Assembly: GCA_964635545.1 (NCBI GenBank)
Contig: CAZWOA010000023.1
Coordinates: forward strand, 1-40,620
Length of the DNA: 40,620 bases
DNA from: JAGPIS01 sp964635545
Lineage (GTDB): Bacteria; Bacteroidota; Bacteroidia; Bacteroidales; Marinilabiliaceae
Reading direction: 5' to 3'
The position numbers and the translations under genes were made by a program. Under the pieces are notes generated by a model. The model worked only from the letters and a program-made list of their open reading frames with translations, made no database searches and was not told the origin of the DNA. Positions 24,084 to 31,949 of this stretch are shown in pieces (position 1 is the stretch's first letter; every line of letters begins with the position of its first letter).

Positions 24084-26993
24084 TTAATATCCGAAAATAT
24101 CTTCGGTGGTTAACCTTATAATTTTACCTTTATTCGACATTGATTTGATGTCGAGCTGGCTCTCATCACCAAGTATTCCGTAGTGATATATGCGATCTTT
24201 GATATTTTCTTGCTGGAATTTCACCACATCATCAAGAGTGAGTGAAGGGGTCTTCTCATATATCAATTTGTTTACATCGTAATCAATACCAAGTTCCTGA
24301 GCTGCAAGATATGCCGTAAGTACATCACTCTTAGTAACTCTAGTGGTTCTGATGCTCGAAATAATGCTCTCTTTTGCCAGTGCAAATGCATTTTCACTCA
24401 CCGGCATTTGGTTTATTATCTCGTCAAAAGCCTCAACTGCATCCATCATTTTATCGTTTTGAGTAGCGATAAAGGTGAAGTAGCAGTAGTCTTGGTCAAG
24501 TCGGCGAGGCTGAATCATAAAGGCTGCCGATGAGTATGCCAATCCGCGTGCTTCGCGCATTTCCTGAAATACGATACTGTTCATGCCACCACCAAAATAC
24601 TCATTGTACATGTTGATGATTGGAGTGCGGTTAACATCATATTTCTCACTCTTATTGGAGTATGATGCCATATAAATCTGTTTCGAGTCGTATGGCGCCA
24701 GATATACCATGCTTTCGTTGGTTAGCTCCATCGCATAGCGTGTACTCTCTGGAAGAGGGGTTAATGTTTCGGGCACTTTATGGTACTCAGCAAGGTCGGC
24801 CAGCAGTTGGTCTTTGCTCTTAGGGCCATAGTAAAGAACTTGATGCTCAAGGGTTAGAAGCTCTTTAGCCTTGTCTAACAGTTGCTCTTCGGTGAGTGCC
24901 ATTATCTCGTTGTTGCTAAGCACATTTTTGGATGGGTTATTGGCTCCGTATGTCAGATATTGACGTAGCATAGCGAAGTTGGCAGCCTGTTGTAACTTAC
25001 TATTCATTCTCGATTTAATGATGTCGGCTTTAAGGTTGTTAAGCACTTCGGTATTTGGTACCGCATCATTAATCAGAGATTCAAGCAATTGCATAGCTTT
25101 CGGCATGTTTTCACTCAATCCGTTGATTGTGAGGAAGGTTCTGTCTTGGGTTGAGTATATGGAGAATGAGCATGCCAGTTGGTAGAATGCTTGTTTAATC
25201 TCCTCTGCGCTCATCTCTGAAGTGCCTAAGTAGGATAGATAACGGGCTGCAGTACCTGTATATTTATCATCATTACTTCCTTTTCTGATGATGTATTGCA
25301 GATGGAAAATATCGTTTACATCGTTTTGTTTGTATAGAACAGGTATGTTAGATTGGGCTGTGAATTTATCCATATCTTTAGTGAAATCGATAAATACAGG
25401 CTCTATTGGTTTTACGGTACTGTTCTGTATCTCGGTAAGGAATACACTTGCGGTGTCGCGGTTGGTAGCAATGGGCGTAATTTGTGGTTTATCTATTTTA
25501 TACTCTTCAGGGTCTTTACCTTGCAACTTATGAATTTCGGCATAACCGTTGCCGAGTTGGCTGTTGGCATAAGCTACAATTTGGTCTTTAGTGATGGCCG
25601 ACATGTTGTCCAGCGATTTCACTTCGTCTTCCCATGGGGTACCGTTAATAAATGAGTTTACAAACATATCAGCGCGGTCATCGTTGCTTTCCAACGACTC
25701 CATTTGATAAAGCTTGAAGTTGTTGATTGTACCAGTAAGTAATGCTTCATCAAAATTGCCACTCTTAAGTTTCTCTATTTCAGCCATTATTATCGATTTG
25801 GCCTCTTCAAGTGATTGTCCCTCTTTGGGGCGTGCCTGTATAATTAGGATTGAGTGGTCGGCCAATGAATAGAAAAATCCGTAGCAGGATAGTAGTTTCT
25901 GCTGTTGGTTGATGTTGAGGTCGATAAGGCCTGCTTTGCCATTATATAGTACTTGAGAAAGAAGTGTTGCTGTCTCGCTGTTTTTATCGGCAGCACCCGG
26001 GAGTCTCCATGCAAATGTTATCGACTGTGCTTCAAGGCCATGCACTTCAGTTACAACGGGCTCGGTAAGTGTTTCTTCGGGTTTGAAGTTAAGTTTAGGC
26101 AGATTATCGTTGGCTTTCATGCCGCCAAAATATTTGTCGATAACGGCAATCATCTGGTCGGGATCGAAATCGCCCGATAGACAAACCGCCATATTATTAG
26201 GTACATACCAGGTGTGGTGGTACTCTTTAATATTGGTGATTGACGGGTTTTTAAGGTGCTCCTGGGTTCCAAGAACTGTCTGTGTGCCATAAGGGTGATT
26301 TTTAAATAGTGATGAGAATACGTTCTCGATTACTTTGCGAGAGTCGTTGGTAAGCGACATGTTTTTCTCTTCATACACTGTTTCAAGCTCGGTATGGAAT
26401 CCGCGAATCACCGGATTTTGAAATCTGTCGGCCTGTATTTTAGCCCAGTTTTCTATCTGGTTAGATGGAATGTTCTCTACATAAACTGTTTGGTCGTAAG
26501 AGGTATAGGCATTAGTACCCTCAGCACCTATTGCCGACATAAGTTTGTCATACTCATTGGGTATCGAGTGTTTGGATGCCTCATACGATATGCTGTCGAT
26601 GGTGGCATATATCGCTTTGCGTTCAGCCTCATCGGTAGTGTTGCGATACTGCTCAAATAGCTGCTCAATCTGGTTTAGTAGTGGCTCTTCAAGCTCATAG
26701 TTCTGAGTACCAAACTGCTTTGTGCCTTTAAACATCAGGTGCTCAAAATAGTGCGCCAGACCAGTTGTCTCGGCAGGGTCGTTTTTACCGCCTACTTTTA
26801 CCGCAATGTAAGTTTGGATGCGTGGTTTCTCTTTGTTTACGGTCATGTAAACTTTCAAACCGTTGGGAAGTGTGTAGATTCTCGATTGCATTGGGTCGCC
26901 CGGCACCGACTCATATTTGTACTTTGAGTTAGCACACGACGCCATTACCAGCACTGTTAATGCCAGCATAATGCCTTTAAAAGTGTTCATCAT
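24084..26993 (-). CDS. M16-family zinc metallopeptidase, lipoprotein
   Basis: This 969-residue protein begins with a lipoprotein signal (lipobox ending MASC, Cys20). The first M16 domain has the inverted zinc motif HYFEH at 81-85 (HxxEH), with the distal Glu in ELETVYEEKN about 75 or more residues on. A second, inactive M16-like pair fills the C-terminal half, with the RxxxY-type segment EMREARGLAYSS near 830 typical of the substrate-holding domain. Such two-part enzymes are pitrilysin/insulinase-like and degrade peptides inside a closed chamber; in Bacteroidota they face the periplasm. It is transcribed alone and divergently from the GH13 gene. Its peptide substrate is unknown. Confidence 0.92.
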   Translation of the reverse strand: MMNTFKGIMLALTVLVMASCANSKYKYESVPGDPMQSRIYTLPNGLKVYMTVNKEKPRIQTYIAVKVGGKNDPAETTGLAHYFEHLMFKGTKQFGTQNYELEEPLLNQIEQLFEQYRNTTDEAERKAIYATIDSISYEASKHSIPNEYDKLMSAIGAEGTNAYTSYDQTVYVENIPSNQIENWAKIQADRFQNPVIRGFHTELETVYEEKNMSLTNDSRKVIENVFSSLFKNHPYGTQTVLGTQEHLKNPSITNIKEYHHTWYVPNNMAVCLSGDFDPDQMIAVIDKYFGGMKANDNLPKLNFKPEETLTEPVVTEVHGLEAQSITFAWRLPGAADKNSETATLLSQVLYNGKAGLIDLNINQQQKLLSCYGFFYSLADHSILIIQARPKEGQSLEEAKSIIMAEIEKLKSGNFDEALLTGTINNFKLYQMESLESNDDRADMFVNSFINGTPWEDEVKSLDNMSAITKDQIVAYANSQLGNGYAEIHKLQGKDPEEYKIDKPQITPIATNRDTASVFLTEIQNSTVKPIEPVFIDFTKDMDKFTAQSNIPVLYKQNDVNDIFHLQYIIRKGSNDDKYTGTAARYLSYLGTSEMSAEEIKQAFYQLACSFSIYSTQDRTFLTINGLSENMPKAMQLLESLINDAVPNTEVLNNLKADIIKSRMNSKLQQAANFAMLRQYLTYGANNPSKNVLSNNEIMALTEEQLLDKAKELLTLEHQVLYYGPKSKDQLLADLAEYHKVPETLTPLPESTRYAMELTNESMVYLAPYDSKQIYMASYSNKSEKYDVNRTPIINMYNEYFGGGMNSIVFQEMREARGLAYSSAAFMIQPRRLDQDYCYFTFIATQNDKMMDAVEAFDEIINQMPVSENAFALAKESIISSIRTTRVTKSDVLTAYLAAQELGIDYDVNKLIYEKTPSLTLDDVVKFQQENIKDRIYHYGILGDESQLDIKSMSNKGKIIRLTTEDIFGY

Positions 26994-27127
26994 AACTGTT
27001 TGGTTTAAGTATATTTATACAATGTTACTCATTATAATTTGAATATTTTAATGTTTTGAGCTCTTTTTTTACATAAAATTCAATTCTATTTTGTTCATTG
27101 TCAGTGGATATTCAACCAATTGTTTCT

Positions 27128-27135
27128 TATATTTG
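27128..27135 (+). promoter_or_regulatory. Candidate -7 promoter element for the GH13 gene
   Basis: TATATTTG matches TAnnTTTG. It lies 21 bases upstream of the ATG at 27157 and downstream of the earlier in-frame ATG at 27091, which supports the later start. The -33 box is not clear. Confidence 0.55.
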
Positions 27136-27156
27136 ATTTTAATAAACTATTCAGTC

Positions 27157-28836
27157 ATGTCAAAAACCATAATATATCAGCTCTTGCCGCGTTTGTTTGG
27201 CAACACTGACAGCAATAGAATTCATAATGGAACCATAGCTCAAAACGGGTGTGGTAAATTTAATGATATCAATTCTGATTTTCTCTCAAAACTGAAGGAT
27301 GATGGCTATACCCACGTGTGGTACACCGGTATTTTAGAGCATTCGTCGGTAACGGCTTATCCTGAAGCAGGTATCGAAGGCAGTAAAGCCTGTATAGTGA
27401 AGGGCATTGCCGGAAGCCCCTATGCAGTGCGCGATTATTATGATGTGTGTGCCGATTTTGCCAATGATATTAAAGAGCGAATGGCTGAATTTGAGCAACT
27501 TGTGAAGCGCACCCATCGTGCAGGATTGAAGTGTATCATAGATTTTGTGCCAAACCATGTGGCGCGCGATTATCATTCGGATTCAAAGCCGGCCGGAGTG
27601 CGTGATTTTGGTGAGGATGATGATGTTAATGTAAGGTTTAATGGCAATAATAATTTCTATTACATTCCTGGCGAAAAGTTTGTTTCACCTGTAGATTGCT
27701 CCCGCGATGGTTATACCGAATTTCCTGCCCGTGCTTCTGGTAATGATGTGTTCTCGGCATCGCCATCAATAAATGACTGGTATGAAACCGTAAAACTTAA
27801 TTACGGCATCGATTACTCCAATGGTTTCCGCCACTTCAATCCTATTCCATCTACTTGGCTCAAAATGAGGGATATACTTCTGTTCTGGTCGGCCAAAAAG
27901 GTGGATGGTTTCCGGGTGGATATGGCCGAGATGGTTCCGGTGGAGTTCTGGCAGTGGGTGATTGGTGAAGTTAAGGAGCAATATCCACATATTCAGTTTG
28001 TTGCCGAAACTTATAACTTGTCTCTTTACAGGCAGTATTTGTCGGCGGGATTCGATTATTTATACGATAAAGAGGGTTTTTACAACTGCTTGCGGAGCGT
28101 TATGCAGGGTGAGCGTATGGCATCCGACATCTGTTCGGTGTGGCAGATGAATGGCGACGTGGAGGATAGAATGTTGTTATTTCTCGAAAATCATGACGAA
28201 CAGAGGCTTGCGTCTCAATTTTTTGTGGGAAGTGGTAAAGCAGCCCTTCCGGGGGTGCTGGTTTCGGCGCTCTTTAACCGTAATAGTGCCTTGATGGTCT
28301 ATTTCGGGCAAGAGATTGGAGAGGCAGGTATGGATAGTGAAGGTTTCAGCGGTCGTGACGGGCGCACCACCATTTTCGATTACTGGGGAATTGAGTTATG
28401 GCAGAAATATGTAAATAACCACAAATATGATGGAGCATTATTGCCCGATGAAGCCCGAGAATTGCGAGAGTGGTACGTTACTTTACTCACAACCATACAG
28501 CGGTTCAGCTCATTGCAGAGTGGTAATTTCTATGATCTTACATGGTTTCAGCATGATGGTGGCGTGTATAATCATCGGCATATATATTCGTTTTTGAGGT
28601 ATGATGACGAGAGCCGTTTTCTGGTGGTGGCCAACTTCGGACACGAGCCGCAGAGGGTTACTTTGCGCTTCCCAGAAGATGTTGTTAATCAGTTCGATAT
28701 GTGGCAGAATGACTCTGTTGCAGGAATAGATATATTTAGTGGGGCAACTGTTTTTGTCGGTAATGCATCTCTATTATCCAGCGAGGGCGTAATTTTTAAT
28801 ATCGCCCCCCAAACTGGATTATTGATGAGGTTGTAG
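27157..28836 (+). CDS. GH13-family alpha-amylase-like glycoside hydrolase
   Basis: A 559-residue protein with no signal peptide when started at 27157, so probably cytoplasmic. The GH13 regions are in order: I DFVPNH at 129-134, II GFRVDMAE with nucleophile D255, III FVAETY with acid/base E284, and IV ENHDE with D347. A beta-sandwich tail follows (about 480-559). The enzyme should act on alpha-glucans such as maltodextrin or glycogen; exact bond and product are open. It has no nearby sus-type genes, so a role in internal glycogen or maltodextrin turnover is favoured. The longer frame from 27091 is rejected because its extra 22 residues lie upstream of the promoter motif and lack similarity. 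Confidence 0.88.
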   Translation: MSKTIIYQLLPRLFGNTDSNRIHNGTIAQNGCGKFNDINSDFLSKLKDDGYTHVWYTGILEHSSVTAYPEAGIEGSKACIVKGIAGSPYAVRDYYDVCADFANDIKERMAEFEQLVKRTHRAGLKCIIDFVPNHVARDYHSDSKPAGVRDFGEDDDVNVRFNGNNNFYYIPGEKFVSPVDCSRDGYTEFPARASGNDVFSASPSINDWYETVKLNYGIDYSNGFRHFNPIPSTWLKMRDILLFWSAKKVDGFRVDMAEMVPVEFWQWVIGEVKEQYPHIQFVAETYNLSLYRQYLSAGFDYLYDKEGFYNCLRSVMQGERMASDICSVWQMNGDVEDRMLLFLENHDEQRLASQFFVGSGKAALPGVLVSALFNRNSALMVYFGQEIGEAGMDSEGFSGRDGRTTIFDYWGIELWQKYVNNHKYDGALLPDEARELREWYVTLLTTIQRFSSLQSGNFYDLTWFQHDGGVYNHRHIYSFLRYDDESRFLVVANFGHEPQRVTLRFPEDVVNQFDMWQNDSVAGIDIFSGATVFVGNASLLSSEGVIFNIAPQTGLLMRL

Positions 28837-28891
28837 GTTGTTTAAAACTTCAGCAATGGATAAATAATTGGTTTTAAGCAAAATATGATAA

Positions 28892-28989
28892 TGCGGAGAA
28901 TAAGAGCTATAATCAACGCATAATTTGCGGAGATTATTTTATTTGCGGAGAATAAAAGGTATATTTACCGCATAAAATGCGGAGAATGA
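28892..28989 (+). repeat. Tandem operator-like repeat upstream of the Fic gene
   Basis: Two copies of a 46-base unit begin at 28892 and 28944 (period 52). Each starts TGCGGAGAATAA, has a middle TATA-like part and a reversed CGCATAA, and ends with another TGCGGAGA. Single TGCGGAGA copies are therefore at 28892, 28926, 28944 and 28978. CCGCAT at 28968-28973 and ATGCGG at 28977-28982 make a perfect inverted repeat. A near-consensus -7 box (TATATTTA, 28960-28967) lies inside the second unit, and the last copy abuts the Fic start codon. The array is well placed for a repressor, possibly the Fic protein with its winged-helix tail. Confidence 0.75.
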
Positions 28990-30101
28990 AAATCTATATA
29001 CACGAAAAAGAGAACTGGGCTGATTTCACCTGGGATAATAAGCAGGTGATGTTAAAACTAACTGAAGCCAGGAACAAGCAAGGTAGGCTCATTGGTAGAA
29101 TGGAGTCGTTAGGTTTTGATTTGCAAAATGAGGCCGTATTGAGTACTCTTACTTTAGATATTGTTAAATCATCAGAAATTGAAGGTGAGTATTTAGAAAA
29201 AGGGCAGGTGCGCTCTTCAATTGCACGGCGATTAGGAATTGAAATTGCTGGAGCAGTAGAGTCGGAACGCTATATTGACGGTATTGTTGAAATGATGCTT
29301 GATTCTACACAAAAATATGACTTGCCCCTAACTAAAAACAGATTGTTTGGATGGCACGCTGCACTTTTCCCTTCTGGATGGAGTAATTTTTATAAAATTA
29401 CAGTTGCCGACTGGAGAAAAGACACTACAGGACCTATGCAAGTAGTATCTGGACCCATGGGAAAGGAAAAAGTGCACTATCAAGCTCCTGGTTCTGACAG
29501 AATAGAACAGGAAATGATGAAGTTTATAAAGTGGTATGAGTGTGAGCATCATATAGATATGGTTCTTAAAGCTGCAATTGCTCATTTGTGGTTTGTTACA
29601 ATTCATCCATTTGACGATGGAAACGGGCGAATCACAAGGGCAATAACCGATATGACATTGGCTCGTTCAGATAAAAGTGTTAGGCGGTTTTACAGTATGT
29701 CTGCACAAATTAGAATTGATAGGAAGCAGTATTATGAAAAACTCGAAAAAGCACAAAAAGGAAATTCAGATATTACAGAGTGGATTTTGTGGTTTTTGCA
29801 ATGTTTGATAGATGCTATAGACTCCACCGAAGATATATTATCAAAAATATTTCATAAAGCTGATTTTTGGAAATTACATGCTACTACGATTCTCAATGAC
29901 AGACAACAAAAAATAATAAACCGATTACTTGATGGTTTTGATGGAAAGCTAACAAGCTCAAAATGGGCGAAAATTAATAAGTGTTCGCAAGATACGGCTC
30001 TTCGAGATATTCAAGATTTAATAAAAAAGGATATTTTACAAAAAGAAGCCAGCGGTGGACGAAGCACGAATTATGAGTTGAAGATGATTGCTAAGCATTA
30101 A
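28986..30101 (+). CDS. Fic-family protein with DUF4172 N-terminus
   Basis: Fic enzymes transfer AMP (or related groups) from nucleotides to hydroxyl side chains of target proteins. This 371-residue protein has a DUF4172 start (IHEKENWADFTW at 5-16), the inhibitory helix motif SSEIEG at 62-67 that fits (S/T)xxxE(G/N), the full active site HPFDDGNGRITR at 207-218, and a C-terminal winged-helix segment (about 310-365). The catalytic His and the inhibitory Glu are both kept, so it is probably active and self-inhibited. An ATG at 28977 gives three more residues, but the one at 28986 fits the domain edge better. It stands alone behind a repeat array, in an AT-rich accessory segment. Its target is unknown. 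Confidence 0.9.
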   Translation: MKIYIHEKENWADFTWDNKQVMLKLTEARNKQGRLIGRMESLGFDLQNEAVLSTLTLDIVKSSEIEGEYLEKGQVRSSIARRLGIEIAGAVESERYIDGIVEMMLDSTQKYDLPLTKNRLFGWHAALFPSGWSNFYKITVADWRKDTTGPMQVVSGPMGKEKVHYQAPGSDRIEQEMMKFIKWYECEHHIDMVLKAAIAHLWFVTIHPFDDGNGRITRAITDMTLARSDKSVRRFYSMSAQIRIDRKQYYEKLEKAQKGNSDITEWILWFLQCLIDAIDSTEDILSKIFHKADFWKLHATTILNDRQQKIINRLLDGFDGKLTSSKWAKINKCSQDTALRDIQDLIKKDILQKEASGGRSTNYELKMIAKH

Positions 30102-30157
30102 CAAACAACAAAATTTTGTCGATTCAACACTGCAATTTCTCAATTATTTTATTGTTT

Positions 30158-30180
30158 GTTTGGCGGCAAAGCCTCCAAAC
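30158..30180. other. Hairpin between convergent Fic and ATPase genes
   Basis: GTTTGG and CCAAAC enclose GGC-AAA-GCC with one mismatch, giving a nine-pair stem. No T tract follows on either strand, so it is a weak terminator candidate. The rest of the 200-base gap holds no gene. Confidence 0.45.
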
Positions 30181-30210
30181 AATCCCCACCCCAAGACTTA
30201 ACACACTTAT

Positions 30211-30245
30211 TGTTATCTCGAACGCAGTGAGATATCTCCATAGTT
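30211..30245. repeat. Dispersed-repeat-like fragment
   Basis: The stretch TTATCTCGAACGCAGTGAGA has the character of short dispersed intergenic elements in Bacteroidota that carry the phrase CGAACGCAGTGAGA. TATCTC and GAGATA form a six-pair stem around GAACGCAGT. This is recognition from memory; only one copy is in the window. Confidence 0.4.
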
Positions 30246-30301
30246 CAACTGCCTTGCCTGTTGAAAATAAGTAAATTAAATCACTTGCGAAAGTTATTTT
30301 G

Positions 30302-31486
30302 CTAAAATAACTCTCGCGGATTTATTTTCAAAAACTCATGATAGGGTATGCCTCCTGTGCCAATGAGCAAAACTTTATCAGGATTAAATTTATTTGCAAA
30401 AGTACTCATCCCTTCGTTTTGGCCTCTTTTGCCGCTTTTTATCTCAAGTCCAATTACTTTATTTCCTTTTTCTAAGATGAAATCAACTTCTGAATTACCT
30501 TCTCTCCAATAATAAAGATTGTATCTGTCTGATATAGAGTGATTAATCAAATGTGCGCCCACCGACGATTCTACCAGTCGCCCCCAGGATTCCGGATTGA
30601 TTATCGTTTTTTGATAGGTGTCATTACTTTGAGAGGTAATTAATGCATTATTGTAAACTTGAAACTTAGGACTCGAACTACGTTTACGTATAATATCTCC
30701 CGCATATTTTTCCAGACCTGCCAATAATCCACAATCCGATAGTAATTTCATGTAATTGGCTAAGGTAGTGGTGTTTCCCGCATCTTGAAGTTGGCCAATT
30801 GTTTTTGTATAAGAGAGAATTTGCCCTGAATATAGACTACCTAATTCAAATAATTGTTTCAACAGTGCCGGCTTATCTACTCTTGTAAGCATCAAAATGT
30901 CTTTAGAAATACTTGTTTCTATAAGTGAATCCTTTATGTAATTTTTCCATCGTTCTTCGTCGTTTATCAAGGATGCCGACCCCGGATATCCCCCAAAGTA
31001 AACGTACTGTTCTATACTCCATCCAAAAGCTTCTTGCATTTCTGCATACGACCAATGCCCCAGATATAGTGTTTCGAATCTACCGGCTAAAGATTCTGTT
31101 AATCCTTTCTGAATAAGGAGACGAGAGGAACCAAGTATGATTACCTTGATATTGATGTTGTTGCGGCTATCACTATCCCACTGCTGCTTAATTATTTCGC
31201 TCCAGTTGTCAATCTTCTGTATTTCGTCAATCACCAATAAGAATTCAGTAGCTCCTGATGCTTTTATGCGCAATCTGGCCGACTCCCAAATCTGTGACAA
31301 CCAAGTATAATTTGATGGCACGATTGCATCTGCCGATTCCATTAGATTTGGAATAGATAATTTTGCAAGAAGTTGAGTTATCATTGTGGTTTTACCTACT
31401 TGACGGGGACCAAAAATAACTTGAATGAACCTTCTTGGTTCTTCAATTCTTGCTTTAACTGATTGTAAATAAGTGCGTTCAATCAT
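30302..31486 (-). CDS. AAA ATPase with DUF4143 and nuclease-like C-terminus
   Basis: A 394-residue protein of the AAA_14/DUF4143 type that is abundant in Bacteroidota and often mobile. The P-loop GPRQVGKTT is at 26-34 and the Walker B LLVIDEIQ at 83-90. GSSRLLIQKGLTESLAGRFE follows, as in archaeal-type STAND-like ATPases. The middle part (about 170-290) is winged-helix-like. The C-terminal DUF4143 part has EVDFIL and LEIKSG spaced as in PD-(D/E)XK nucleases (D near 337, E-x-K near 350). Function in this family is unknown; roles in DNA handling, defence or toxin-antitoxin-like behaviour have been suggested. It stands alone and has an array of direct repeats before its start. Confidence 0.88.
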   Translation of the reverse strand: MIERTYLQSVKARIEEPRRFIQVIFGPRQVGKTTMITQLLAKLSIPNLMESADAIVPSNYTWLSQIWESARLRIKASGATEFLLVIDEIQKIDNWSEIIKQQWDSDSRNNINIKVIILGSSRLLIQKGLTESLAGRFETLYLGHWSYAEMQEAFGWSIEQYVYFGGYPGSASLINDEERWKNYIKDSLIETSISKDILMLTRVDKPALLKQLFELGSLYSGQILSYTKTIGQLQDAGNTTTLANYMKLLSDCGLLAGLEKYAGDIIRKRSSSPKFQVYNNALITSQSNDTYQKTIINPESWGRLVESSVGAHLINHSISDRYNLYYWREGNSEVDFILEKGNKVIGLEIKSGKRGQNEGMSTFANKFNPDKVLLIGTGGIPYHEFLKINPRELF

Positions 31487-31498
31487 GACCTTAGATTT

Positions 31499-31572
31499 TA
31501 CTCAATGTATTGAGTAAAATTACTCAATAAACCTAGTAAAATTACTCAATATTGCTCGTAAAATTACTCAAT
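31499..31572 (-). repeat. 22-bp-period repeat array upstream of the DUF4143 ATPase
   Basis: Three identical 15-base copies of GTAAAATTACTCAAT start at 31514, 31536 and 31558, exactly 22 bases apart, about two helical turns. Next to them ACTCAAT (31500-31506) and ATTGAGT (31509-31515) form an inverted pair, and ATTGAGTAA with TTACTCAAT (31509-31528) a second perfect one. The array ends 13 bases before the ATPase ATG and would cover its promoter, so a repressor array is likely. Confidence 0.8.
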
Positions 31573-31949
31573 GATTATAAAGAAAGCAAGTATTTTTGCA
31601 TATAATACGAAACGTATTTAATATTAGTACCAAATTTTATCGGATAATGCCGACGTGATAGCCGTTTTTTCCAATGCAATTGGCATATTACCTATAATCA
31701 ATCGGAATAACTCATGCATTCAGCTACTTTTGAAGGGGGGGGTATTGAGGGTGCTAAAAATCAAAATTGACCTATTGCTGTAATATTGTCGTTGTGCTTC
31801 TCTTATTCGTATCTAACACAATTAAAGAGTCATACTGCTTTTTTTAAGCTTCTTATATTATCCTTAAATGAATTTGGAGTTGCATATTCGATTATTGCAA
31901 TTGCGTTATCACCAAATTTAGGTCGTAAATACTTGGTTTTTATAATTAA
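31573..31949. other. Gene debris without an intact gene
   Basis: No complete gene was found. On the minus strand, directly after the stop of the broken outer-membrane gene and in the same frame, 31830-31949 stays open and reads KTKYLRPKFGDNAIAIIEYA and more, which looks coding but is unassigned. A 31-codon minus-strand ORF (31624-31719, ending in SDKIWY) may be the tail of another lost gene. A run of eight G lies at 31735-31742. On the plus strand 31771-31953 is open but has no start codon. Confidence 0.4.

Noticed and set aside
27091..27156. 22-residue N-terminal extension of the GH13 protein
   Set aside because: A -7 promoter motif at 27128-27135 lies inside the extension, and the conserved protein begins at the ATG at 27157.
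28892..28989. CRISPR-like array before the Fic gene
   Set aside because: Only two units, with internal symmetry and conserved 'spacers', directly over a promoter; no cas genes are near. An operator array fits better.
31499..31572. CRISPR-like array before the ATPase gene
   Set aside because: Copies are 15 bases with 7-base gaps, far too short for CRISPR repeats and spacers.
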